Made by a program: the position numbers and the translations under genes. From an uncultured Roseiflexaceae bacterium (GTDB taxonomy: Bacteria; Chloroflexota; Chloroflexia; Chloroflexales; Roseiflexaceae), in the NCBI GenBank assembly GCA_903868295.1, contig CAIPUQ010000116.1, forward strand, positions 1 to 12,042: a DNA stretch of 12,042 nt, read 5' to 3'. Below, in pieces: positions 1 to 7,417 of this stretch (its first letter is position 1; every line of letters starts with the position of its first letter). The notes beneath the pieces are model-generated. The model saw only the letters and a list, made by a program, of their open reading frames with translations, was not told the origin of the DNA and made no database searches.

Positions 1-755
1 CGTGTCACGCTGGTCGCTGCAGCATACGTTGTACCGCCGATTGTCCCACCGGGCTGAGAGGCGACGATGGTACACGTCCCCTTGGCAAATAAGGTGACCT
101 TTTTGCCGGTGACCGTGCAAACGGAGGGATTGGATGATGTATAGCTAATCGGCAAGCCAGAGTCACTCGTGGCTGCTAGGTCGAATGCAGGCTCGTAGAC
201 GTTTTTGGGGCTGACTGCAGGGAAGGTGATAGCCTGCGCGACCCCGAGGACGGGGAACGAACGGGTCACGTTTGTTGCAGCTGCATAGGTTACCCCGCCG
301 ACGACACCGCCTGCCTGCGACGCAGTGACACTGCAAGTTCCTGGGGCGACATAATGAATTTTGCCAGCGACAATTGTACAGACGGCAGGGGTCGTTGATG
401 TCAAGGTGAGCGGGAGTGTCGAAGATGCAGTCGAGGTCGTATCGTAATCGGGCAGTGTATACACTTTACTGCTGATCGGTGGGAAGGTTATCCACTGTGT
501 AGCTGTGACTTTAAAGACACGATTCACTGTGGTAGCGGCGGTGTATGTCACGCCGCCCGTGGTGCCGCCCGGTTGATCTGCATCGATGTCGCAATCACCA
601 GGCCCGAGGATGGTAACGGTGTTGCCGACAACCGCACAGACGGATGGTGAGTTTGAGGTATAGGTAATGGGCAGCCCCGATGAGCTGGTGGCAGCAAGGG
701 TAAACGCAGGAGCGCCTTCGACTTTGTCAGGGATAGCAGGGAAGGTGATGGTTTG
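1..755 (-). repeat. Three tandem Ig-like protein repeats (third cut by the window edge)
   Basis: Within the secreted protein, repeats begin at Q465, Q551 and Q638 (periods 86 and 87 residues). They occupy roughly 501-755, 240-500 and 1-239. Each opens with QxITFPxxS/P, continues with a strand like SGLPITYTS, then PSVCxV, a short turn, a GxC motif, and ends with QxGGxxGGxTYxAATxVxRxF. Two cysteines about 17-18 residues apart are kept in every copy. The pattern resembles MBG/Ig-like repeats of bacterial surface proteins. The middle copy is the most divergent (STLPLTLTSTTPAVC). More copies may follow outside the window. Confidence 0.85.
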
Positions 756-2147
756 CCCGGACGGGGTCGGGGTGGGAGTGAATGTCGGTGTCAGCGTCGG
801 GGTAAATGTTCTGGTTGGTGTCAACGTCGGCGTATTGGTGGGGTTGACATTGGTAATGGTATAGACGACGCCGTCTGTTTTGGTTGACCCGTCACAGATG
901 GGATCGCCAGTCATGAATGTGGTGGCGTCGGTAGAACCGTTTTCGCCGGGAGGGGCAATCTCGAAAAACGCATATTCGGTCGATTCGGGTGACATGTCGT
1001 ATGCATAGGTCACCGGAATGGTCAGCCCACCTTGATTGTTGGCAGCAATCAAGCCACCGTCATAATCGCCGGCTGGGATTTCGATGAGCCAGACATTGCT
1101 GCCCGCTGTGTGCGTGACTGTCGCGGTGCCATTGACTCCTGCGGTCACTGTCCCGAGACTGAAGTCGGTATCGCTTACTGCGTCACCGGGGTCTGCCGTT
1201 TTGCGACGCAGGGCGATTTTGGTGCCGGCAGTAACCCGGCCGTTGATGCGAATGTTTATCGAAGCCGGACTTCCTTGTTCGTCGGCGGTCTGGTCTCGGC
1301 TCGTCCCGAGGTCAACGAGAGGGATAAAGTCGACCGATACTTGATCGACCAAGTTTGCGGATGCACCAGCGGGCAAAATACCAAAGAAGCCGAGATTGCG
1401 GACACCGCCAAATGACGCATCAATTGCATGTGTACCAGAGAACTTGACCCAGTTCTTAATCGGTGCCGCCTGCACGACTGCAGCGGTCCCGGTGGTACCC
1501 GTGTATGAGGTCACGCTTGCGGTTGCGGTGCTCCCACTTCCACCTTGGACGTTGACGCCACGCATGATTTGGCGCGAGTACGAGTCAGACGCCTTGGAGC
1601 CGGCTGAGAGGCCACTGGGAATTCCAAAGCGGAACTCAATGGTATTGGTGTCGCTCCAATTGCGGACGTGATGATAGAATTCGAAATCAAACGACTCTCC
1701 ACCGACCATACAAATTGGTTGGTATGCCATGGATACCGTAAACGCATTCAGCTCAATGTAATAGGTCCCATCAGGCGCACCGTTGCCGACTAGACTGTCG
1801 TTGGCAGCATTTTTGTTCCATACTTCGAAGACGCGACACGATCCTTGCACGGGGTGTGTTGTCAGCCAACCGCGCATGGCTGATTCACAAATCATCCCGC
1901 TGTTGGCTTGTAATTCGAACGAGGTATTGGCAACGATACGGGAACCGCCGTTCGCGACATTGATAGTGGGGCTGGTTGTGGTAGGGACGACTCTGCCTGC
2001 GATTGTTCGGCTATTAGCGCGAGAATCTTCGAACGTAGATTGTTCTTCTGGTGCTGCACGCACTGGACCGATCGCAGCAGACGGCAGCGCCGAAATCATG
2101 ATGCAGGTCAAAGCAAATACTGCAAAGAGCAATTTTTTTATCATCAT
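1..2147 (-). CDS. Secreted multidomain surface protein with Ig-like repeats (5' part, runs off left edge)
   Basis: The reverse frame from the ATG at 2147 is open for 715 codons to the window edge, so the C-terminus is missing. An SD-like GAGG at 2153-2156 lies 5 nt upstream; a second ATG at 2144 would also fit. Residues 1-31 form a signal peptide (MIKKLLFAVFAL start, hydrophobic core, possible cleavage near PSAA or PVRA). Residues about 60-240 look like a beta-sandwich of the carbohydrate-binding or choice-of-anchor type (NTSFE at 74-78, YYIELNA near 128). Residues about 290-400 resemble a Calx-beta domain (IPAGDYD, then an ESTEY stretch near 387). A Thr-Pro linker (436-464) leads into three Ig-like repeats of about 86 residues. 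The protein is inferred to be exported and surface-attached or released. Ligand and exact function are unknown. The N-terminal domain assignments are tentative; the reading frame, signal peptide and repeats are clear. Confidence 0.85.
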   Translation of the reverse strand, partial: MMIKKLLFAVFALTCIMISALPSAAIGPVRAAPEEQSTFEDSRANSRTIAGRVVPTTTSPTINVANGGSRIVANTSFELQANSGMICESAMRGWLTTHPVQGSCRVFEVWNKNAANDSLVGNGAPDGTYYIELNAFTVSMAYQPICMVGGESFDFEFYHHVRNWSDTNTIEFRFGIPSGLSAGSKASDSYSRQIMRGVNVQGGSGSTATASVTSYTGTTGTAAVVQAAPIKNWVKFSGTHAIDASFGGVRNLGFFGILPAGASANLVDQVSVDFIPLVDLGTSRDQTADEQGSPASINIRINGRVTAGTKIALRRKTADPGDAVSDTDFSLGTVTAGVNGTATVTHTAGSNVWLIEIPAGDYDGGLIAANNQGGLTIPVTYAYDMSPESTEYAFFEIAPPGENGSTDATTFMTGDPICDGSTKTDGVVYTITNVNPTNTPTLTPTRTFTPTLTPTFTPTPTPSGQTITFPAIPDKVEGAPAFTLAATSSSGLPITYTSNSPSVCAVVGNTVTILGPGDCDIDADQPGGTTGGVTYTAATTVNRVFKVTATQWITFPPISSKVYTLPDYDTTSTASSTLPLTLTSTTPAVCTIVAGKIHYVAPGTCSVTASQAGGVVGGVTYAAATNVTRSFPVLGVAQAITFPAVSPKNVYEPAFDLAATSDSGLPISYTSSNPSVCTVTGKKVTLFAKGTCTIVASQPGGTIGGTTYAAATSVT
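756..842 (-). repeat. Thr-Pro-rich linker of the secreted protein
   Basis: Residues 436-464 are an imperfect tandem of PTxTPT units ending in TPTPTPSG, joining the N-terminal beta domains to the Ig-like repeats. Such TPT linkers are common in exported proteins of Chloroflexota and are probably extended and flexible, possibly O-glycosylated (inference). The coding DNA is correspondingly repetitive, with C-rich runs on the coding strand. Confidence 0.85.
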
Positions 2148-2170
2148 ACCAACCTCGCACATTAATACAG

Positions 2171-2193
2171 CTGAAGTGTAGCACTCTGAAGTG
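2171..2193. repeat. 8-bp direct repeat CTGAAGTG overlapping the candidate -10
   Basis: CTGAAGTG occurs at 2171-2178 and again at 2186-2193 (15-bp period). The copies overlap and flank the candidate -10 of the minus-strand gene. Direct repeats at a promoter can be operators for OmpR/PhoB-type regulators, and one such regulator domain is encoded nearby, but the 15-bp period differs from the 11-bp pho-box spacing. The repeat is directly visible; the operator role is speculative. Confidence 0.3.
2175..2183 (-). promoter_or_regulatory. Candidate extended -10 promoter of the secreted protein gene
   Basis: Read on the minus strand this is TGC-TACACT, matching an extended -10 element (TGn followed by a TATAAT-like hexamer). 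It would start transcription near 2168 and give a leader of about 20 nt that includes the SD at 2153-2156. No convincing -35 hexamer is present 16-18 bp further upstream, so this is a weak prediction. Confidence 0.35.
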
Positions 2194-2320
2194 AGAGAAA
2201 AGATGACGTTTTGACGATTGAATTCTGATAAATAGAAAGAAAAATCAAACTTTTCATCCAAGTGTTAGTACCAAATCGCTCTGATGCAGCAACGCAGCCA
2301 GATTCCATCCTGCACATACA

Positions 2321-2350
2321 TTGATTGAAAGCACAAGCCACTTCTATAGG
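2321..2350 (+). promoter_or_regulatory. Candidate sigma-70 promoter for the glycosyltransferase transcript
   Basis: TTGATT (2321-2326) and TATAGG (2345-2350) are separated by 18 bp, each matching four of six consensus positions. Transcription would begin near 2357, leaving about 37 nt before the GGAGG at 2394. An alternative extended -10 (TGG-TATAGG, 2433-2441) lies so close to the start codon that the leader would be only about 11 nt, so the upstream site is preferred. Confidence 0.35.
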
Positions 2351-2393
2351 TATTCGGGACACGCACGTCTGTGTCATCGCATTTGCGCGCTGC

Positions 2394-2398
2394 GGAGG
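2394..2398 (+). promoter_or_regulatory. Strong Shine-Dalgarno GGAGG of the leader ORF
   Basis: GGAGG lies 8 nt before the ATG at 2407, the best SD match with good spacing in the window. Because it does not serve the glycosyltransferase start directly (62 nt away), it is the main reason to believe that translation begins at 2407. Confidence 0.55.
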
Positions 2399-2406
2399 CA
2401 TGATTT

Positions 2407-2460
2407 ATGGCGTTCTTTAGGAAAAAAACAACTGGTATAGGATTGTCACAAGGAACGTGA
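2407..2460 (+). CDS. 17-residue leader ORF, TGATG-coupled to the glycosyltransferase
   Basis: ATG 2407 opens a 17-codon frame, MAFFRKKTTGIGLSQGT, ending in TGA at 2458-2460. The last A of this stop is the first base of the glycosyltransferase ATG (TGATG), a typical translational-coupling junction, and a strong GGAGG sits 8 nt upstream. An A7 run at 2422-2428 lies inside. One additional A there would carry this frame straight into the glycosyltransferase frame, which is open from 2421 onward. The ORF may therefore be a genuine leader peptide, a coupled upstream ORF, or the true N-terminus of the next gene separated by a one-base indel or sequence error. No run of a single amino-acid codon suggests classical attenuation. 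Confidence 0.45.
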   Translation: MAFFRKKTTGIGLSQGT

Positions 2461-4481
2461 TGGATGATACATACAGTGAAAATATCGAAAGCGTACACAT
2501 GATACACATGAACCCTTGGCGAGTTACAACTTTTGTTGCATCATTGGTGCTCATAGTACTGGCAGGGTCACTTGGTGTGGCCGATGTGTTTGCGCTCCCA
2601 GATGGCCTGGTTGTGGTGTTGTCGATTGTCTTGACCATCGTTGGCTTCGAGCTACAACAACGGTATGCTGATCGTTCTGCAGGACTGTTCAGTCAGTTGA
2701 ATGTACCTATGCCCATAGTGGTGATGGCGGGAGTAGTATTGTTGCTTGTTGTAGCCATACGCCAATACGTTCAACTTACCTTACCGCAGCTTGTCGAGAC
2801 AACTGCCATTATCAACCCTGATGTTCGGAGTCGGTATGCAGTTGTCCTAAACTATTCGTACCTGTGGGGCTGGGTATTGATTTTGTGGGGTGTGCGACCA
2901 CAGGTGAACCTCACTGCGTGGTGGAAAACCCATAAGCGCGATGTGCTCCCTATTATCGGATTAATGATTGTTGGTGCGGTAATTCGACTTACTTGGCTGG
3001 ACGATTATCCAAATATTCTCAATGGAGATGATGGGTTGATCGGCTGGTGGGCCCGAACCATGTTTGTCGAGGCTGGACCACTTGCATACACATTGACGGC
3101 GATGGATGGCGTGGGAACGTTTTATCTCACACTGCTCCGCGGTCTCATTCACGCATTTGGCAGCGAGGCGTGGGTCGTTCGGTTTATGCCGGCTCTTGCG
3201 GGGATTTCGTCGATTGGTGCAATCTACCTGCTTGGCCGTCAATTGTATGGGCAACGAGTAGGATTTTTGAGTGCGCTTTTGCTGACGTTCGCCCATACAC
3301 ATATCCACTTTAGTCGACAAGTAGCCGTTTCTTATATTTATGCCGCAATCTTCCTCCCCGTTGTCTTGTGGGGTGTCTGGCAGTTGGTTGCGACGCGCAA
3401 GGCATGGCCTGCAGCGGTTGCAGCGTTTATGCTGGCCATGCATGCAAACTTCTATGTCGATGCATGGGCGTGGGCCGTATTATGTGTGTTGATTTTGCTG
3501 TCGTGGTTGATTGTCGAACGCCAAACGGTCATACCCGCTCTGCCCACCATCGGATTGTTCATTGGGTTAGCAGTGTTGGGGTTACTCCCACAATTGGTTT
3601 GGGCTGCTGTCCTGCCCGAGGAGTTTTTCTCTCGTTTAATTACCGATGGCTCGTTTGTGTCGGGATGGGTGTACCGTGAGGCTGCACTGAACGATACATC
3701 TGTTTTCATGTATGTTTTATACCTCTACCGAATGGCAATGGAAGCAATTTTTACGAGTCCATTCATTGATTTCTATCATGCAAATGTACCCATCCTGGAT
3801 GTCGTGACCGCAATCCTCTTCGTCATTGGAACGGCGATTGTCCACAACCGTATCCATACCCGACGGAGCATGCTCGTGCTTGGGTGGTTTTGGGGAGGGG
3901 TCACGGCGTTAGCGGTCTATACACTCCCGATAAGTTCGTATCATTATCGATTGTTCGTGATCGTTCCGGTTCTGATGTTGCAGGCTGCAATTGGGTTGTC
4001 GTGGGTCTGGGATCGATTGCTGGCAGTCCTCCCAAAGCGAGTTGTGCAGGTCAGTGTCGCCGTCGTTCTGGGTGCAATCATTGCGATAAACAGCGAAGTC
4101 TATGTGAACCGACTTGCGTTGGTCTGTCGCTATGGGGTCGATCCACAGACACAACGAGCAGGTGCCGCAGCACGATTTTTGTCCGAAAAGCCGGTTCGCG
4201 ACACCGAGGTCATCATCGTCGGGCAACTCAATGACCTGCATGCAGGTACGTGGAAGTCGCTTGAATACTTGAACGAGACTGTCCAATTCTCAACGTACTG
4301 GCCTGATGAGCCATATGATTTTGTGCCGTTCCGTGGCCGCGAGGTCTACTTGCTGTACACCCCCGAGCGATTCCCTGAGCGGGGGTATATCGAACAGACG
4401 TTAGAGCCCATCGGTGACTACGAAACGATTACAATGTGTGGAGAACTGTTTGGCTACCTGACACATGTGCGAGTACCGTGA
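2460..4481 (+). CDS. Polytopic membrane glycosyltransferase, GT39/ArnT-like (GT-C fold)
   Basis: This protein of 673 residues has about 14 predicted membrane segments. After four or five N-terminal segments, a segment near 165-180 leads to a loop with N188-G-D190-D191. This fits the acidic motif (DE/DD) in the first extracytoplasmic loop of GT-C enzymes that transfer sugar from a polyprenyl-phosphate carrier. Downstream, blocks such as GSEAWVVRFMPALAG, the LGRQLYG helix end and FSRQVAVSY match the usual PMT_2/GT39 pattern. The last 110 residues are soluble and probably extracytoplasmic. The start chosen is ATG 2460, with AAGGA at 2450-2454, 5 nt away; GTG 2457 is an alternative. Donor and acceptor cannot be read from the sequence, but a cell-surface glycan or glycoprotein is likely. 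The sensor kinase follows after 2 nt, implying an operon. Confidence 0.85.
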   Translation: MDDTYSENIESVHMIHMNPWRVTTFVASLVLIVLAGSLGVADVFALPDGLVVVLSIVLTIVGFELQQRYADRSAGLFSQLNVPMPIVVMAGVVLLLVVAIRQYVQLTLPQLVETTAIINPDVRSRYAVVLNYSYLWGWVLILWGVRPQVNLTAWWKTHKRDVLPIIGLMIVGAVIRLTWLDDYPNILNGDDGLIGWWARTMFVEAGPLAYTLTAMDGVGTFYLTLLRGLIHAFGSEAWVVRFMPALAGISSIGAIYLLGRQLYGQRVGFLSALLLTFAHTHIHFSRQVAVSYIYAAIFLPVVLWGVWQLVATRKAWPAAVAAFMLAMHANFYVDAWAWAVLCVLILLSWLIVERQTVIPALPTIGLFIGLAVLGLLPQLVWAAVLPEEFFSRLITDGSFVSGWVYREAALNDTSVFMYVLYLYRMAMEAIFTSPFIDFYHANVPILDVVTAILFVIGTAIVHNRIHTRRSMLVLGWFWGGVTALAVYTLPISSYHYRLFVIVPVLMLQAAIGLSWVWDRLLAVLPKRVVQVSVAVVLGAIIAINSEVYVNRLALVCRYGVDPQTQRAGAAARFLSEKPVRDTEVIIVGQLNDLHAGTWKSLEYLNETVQFSTYWPDEPYDFVPFRGREVYLLYTPERFPERGYIEQTLEPIGDYETITMCGELFGYLTHVRVP

Positions 4482-4483
4482 CA

Positions 4484-7390
4484 ATGAAAAATCCGGCTGT
4501 TCCGCCGCCACGCTCACAACGGTTGACGATTGCGGCGGTGGTCACAATTTATATTATCCTGTTCGTGCTGTTGATTATCCCTACCTGGCGCGAGGCCAGT
4601 ATCAGTGCGATGCGCGAACGCCGGACGGTGTACAACGAAATAACCCATGACATCGACGATATCACCTCTGCACTCCTCGAAATGCGGGCGGCTGCGCGTG
4701 GGTATTTGATTACCCAAGACACCATCTTTCGTCAAGATTATGCACAAGCATACGAACGGCTCGTCACGGCAACGAGTGCGTTGCAACGCAATACCAACAT
4801 GCAATCCGATGGCAAACTCGAGGTTGCACGGGTAGAACTCGAAGCGCTCATTCGAGACTGGCGCCAACAACACCCCGAATACCAAATGTCCCTCGTCGAG
4901 TCGGGTCTTGTTGCGGATGCACAGCGGGATTTTGCCCAAAATGCCAACCGTATGAAATACGAGTATGTGCGCAGGAAGATAACCGACATTCGTACGGCTG
5001 CGCACCTGCACGAGATGCAAATCCGAGACGAAGCAGCAGCGTTTTCGAATCAAGTCGTACTCATCAATAGCACGTTGATGTTCCTTGCAATCCTCGCTAT
5101 GGCACTTATCACTGTCGGGTATTATCGCCAGACCCGATTGAATCGCGCGTTGGTGGATGCAGAAACAGCCGCGCAGCGACTGACCGATACCCTCGCCATC
5201 CGCCTCACGCAAATGCATTCTCTCAACGAGCGGCTCGAGGCAGGGCAACGTGTCGTCGACGCCCTTCCCAAACTGCAACAGTCTCGCGACCCATTGCAGT
5301 TGCTGGCCGATACGGTGCGGAGTGAATATTCGTTACCTGCAGTGTTTTTCTGGGTACACGACGAAGACCGCCACGACACCACACCACGCTGTATAGCCGC
5401 TATAGACCCATCGGTCGGCACCGTTGACCAGCCACCCTACCACGACTGTCGGCTCGGGCCGGTGTACGACGTTGCATGGGGAGCTGTTGCATTGAGCTAT
5501 AGTCAAATCGAGCTGTTCGATAACACGCTCGGGGTAATGGCAATAGCGTTGCAGCCCGATGATGGACTGGTTCGCCAGCTTATTGCACTTCTGGTTGAAA
5601 ATGTCACCCTTTTTCAACAGTTGCGGCGAGAAGATGAGCGACTGTCAACCGTGATCGAAAGCGCGCCGTTGGGATTTGTGTTGATTAGCAAATCGGGGGA
5701 AGTTTTGCTGGCAAATACCCGTGCACAGCAGCTTCTTCCGACGGTGTCTCGTGGTATGGCAATCGCAGCGCTCCTCGAATCACAGGTGTTTTATGCACTG
5801 GGTGGCAAGATGCTGGCTGCCACTGATTTGCCGGTGATGCACGTCATGCACAATGCACCCGTAGCACGGAGCGAAATCATCCATGAGCTCGGTACTGAAC
5901 GCATCCCTGTCCGGCACGAAGTCGTCCCCATTACGCATACGGGGTATCTCTTGGTGCTCGAGGACATGCGGCAATTCCACGAGCTAGACCGCCTCAAAAC
6001 GGATTTCGTGAGCATGATTAGTCACGAGTTGCGTACACCACTGGCCGCTATCGTTGGGGCAACGAGTTTGTTGCACAACACGGCGTTGCCGCATCGAGAA
6101 GGGATGTCACCAACGATTGAGCTCATCCGGGCGCAAGGGATGCGGCTCCAGTCGTTGATCGATGATGTATTGAACTTGTCGCAGATTGAACGCAACGGGA
6201 TCACCCTCCAGCGTGAAACGATCGATGCGGCGGTGCTGATCCAGAAAGTTATGCGGCGAGACTCCACCTGGAAAGCACGATGCCGCCTCACGCTCATGCA
6301 GAATGAAGTCATTTCAGTGGATGTCGGGAGAGTTGAACAAGTGCTGACGAACCTGCTGGACAATGCAGTCAAATATGCACCGACGAGCGACATCGAAATT
6401 ATCATTGGACCAGTGGTCGGTGCATCGGACTATGTGTCGATTAGTGTTCGCGATTATGGCACGCCGCTGACGGATGTCGAGTATGCGCGCGTTTTTGACC
6501 GATTCTATCAGGCACATCAGCATGCTGCGCATGGAGGTGTCGGGCTCGGCCTGGCGATCTGCAAATACTTCGTTGAGGCACACGGCGGTAGCATTCGCAT
6601 GGAAGCGACGCCCCAACGTGATGGCTCAATAGTAACATTCACGGTACCTACCGCACTACAAACCAATCAATCAGCCAAGAACGGACAAACGACGGCATTT
6701 CATGCACTGGTGATCGAAGACGATGATGCGCTGCCACGTTTTATTCGCCACGCACTCGCAGAAGTGCATGGATCGACCGAGGTTGTTGCAACGGTCCGAG
6801 AAGCGCTTGAACGGGTTGAACGCACGCACTATGATGTCATATTGGTTGATTTGCGCTTGCCAGATCTGTCGGGTCTCGAATTTGTCCGTGATATCCGTAT
6901 CTGGACCGCAACCCCGGTCATTATGATGACGGCAAGTCGGCAAGAACACGATCTCCTCGACGCTTTGCGGGCGGGGGTGGATGATTATGTGCTCAAACCG
7001 TTCAGCACGGCCGAGATCGGCTTACGGGTACAAAACGTCTTGCGTCGCAAGCGGGTCGACGTTCTGCCGGTTGCGCAGGTGCAGGTAGGTAATGTTGTGG
7101 CATTGCTCCAGAGCAAACGAATCGAAGTTGCTGGAGTCGCCGTCGATGTGACACCTATTGAGTTTCGCATGTTTGTGTTGTTTGCCAATCATCTCGGCCA
7201 GGTGCTATCACATGAGCGAATACTCGCCGAAGTGTGGGGCGATCGCTACGATCAGGCAACCCAATATGTCTGGGTCCACATCTCGCACCTCCGCAAGAAG
7301 CTGCTTGTGTCCGGTGCAACCGGCGTCGCAATCGAGACCGTACGCTCGGTCGGTTACCGGATGCATGCGGTGAACACTACTGCACAATGA
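4484..7390 (+). CDS. Membrane CHASE3-PAS histidine kinase fused to receiver and OmpR-type winged-helix domain
   Basis: This 968-residue protein appears to be a complete two-component system in one chain. Domain order: TM1 (14-34); CHASE3-like extracytoplasmic domain (about 35-190, with the RAAARGYLIT motif); TM2 (191-214); a coiled coil; a weak GAF-like region (255-385); PAS (386-495); HisKA with H514 in SHELRTPL; HATPase with N623/N627 (LTNLLDNAVKYAP), F-box VFDRFYQ and the G2 box GGVGLGL near 684-690; receiver (739-855) with D746-D748, phospho-acceptor D789, MMTAS and the LKPF lysine; and a C-terminal winged helix (870-962, LSHERILAEVWG...VHISHLRKKL...SVGYRM). Phosphate probably passes from H514 to D789 and controls DNA binding from the membrane. 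The G1 box is atypical (DYGTPL). ATG 4484 is preferred; GTG 4478 would give a GTGA overlap with the upstream stop. The signal sensed is unknown. Confidence 0.96.
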   Translation: MKNPAVPPPRSQRLTIAAVVTIYIILFVLLIIPTWREASISAMRERRTVYNEITHDIDDITSALLEMRAAARGYLITQDTIFRQDYAQAYERLVTATSALQRNTNMQSDGKLEVARVELEALIRDWRQQHPEYQMSLVESGLVADAQRDFAQNANRMKYEYVRRKITDIRTAAHLHEMQIRDEAAAFSNQVVLINSTLMFLAILAMALITVGYYRQTRLNRALVDAETAAQRLTDTLAIRLTQMHSLNERLEAGQRVVDALPKLQQSRDPLQLLADTVRSEYSLPAVFFWVHDEDRHDTTPRCIAAIDPSVGTVDQPPYHDCRLGPVYDVAWGAVALSYSQIELFDNTLGVMAIALQPDDGLVRQLIALLVENVTLFQQLRREDERLSTVIESAPLGFVLISKSGEVLLANTRAQQLLPTVSRGMAIAALLESQVFYALGGKMLAATDLPVMHVMHNAPVARSEIIHELGTERIPVRHEVVPITHTGYLLVLEDMRQFHELDRLKTDFVSMISHELRTPLAAIVGATSLLHNTALPHREGMSPTIELIRAQGMRLQSLIDDVLNLSQIERNGITLQRETIDAAVLIQKVMRRDSTWKARCRLTLMQNEVISVDVGRVEQVLTNLLDNAVKYAPTSDIEIIIGPVVGASDYVSISVRDYGTPLTDVEYARVFDRFYQAHQHAAHGGVGLGLAICKYFVEAHGGSIRMEATPQRDGSIVTFTVPTALQTNQSAKNGQTTAFHALVIEDDDALPRFIRHALAEVHGSTEVVATVREALERVERTHYDVILVDLRLPDLSGLEFVRDIRIWTATPVIMMTASRQEHDLLDALRAGVDDYVLKPFSTAEIGLRVQNVLRRKRVDVLPVAQVQVGNVVALLQSKRIEVAGVAVDVTPIEFRMFVLFANHLGQVLSHERILAEVWGDRYDQATQYVWVHISHLRKKLLVSGATGVAIETVRSVGYRMHAVNTTAQ

Positions 7391-7417
7391 TGCGTCAAGT
7401 CCGGGTTGCTGTGCTTC

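Larger units (their letters stand above)
2148..2459. other. Divergent AT-rich intergenic region
   Basis: This 312-bp spacer separates the minus-strand secreted protein from the plus-strand glycosyltransferase. It is visibly richer in A+T than the coding sequence on either side. It contains the minus-strand candidate promoter and direct repeat (2171-2193), a plus-strand candidate promoter (2321-2350) and the leader ORF (2407-2460). The stretch 2194-2320 holds nothing else I can name. No terminator hairpin or structured RNA was recognised. Confidence 0.7.

Noticed and set aside
763..802. Possible G-quadruplex on the plus strand (G-runs at 763-766, 769-772, 774-776, 799-802)
   Set aside because: The last loop is 22 nt, outside canonical limits, and the G-runs are explained by proline and threonine codons of the linker on the other strand.
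1032..1415. Plus-strand open frames within the secreted protein gene
   Set aside because: The minus frame is continuous for 715 codons with signal peptide and repeats; these plus frames are compositionally odd and lack features.
2148..2459. Minus-strand open frames of 70-80 codons covering the divergent intergenic region
   Set aside because: They overlap each other in different frames, run into the glycosyltransferase gene, and lack SD sequences and domain features.
2490..2513. Internal ATGs (HMIHM) as the glycosyltransferase start
   Set aside because: No SD precedes them, whereas ATG 2460 has AAGGA 5 nt upstream and the TGATG junction.
4514..5278. 254-codon minus-strand open frame inside the kinase gene
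   Set aside because: It is a shadow of the CHASE3 and TM2 coding region; no SD or domain supports it.
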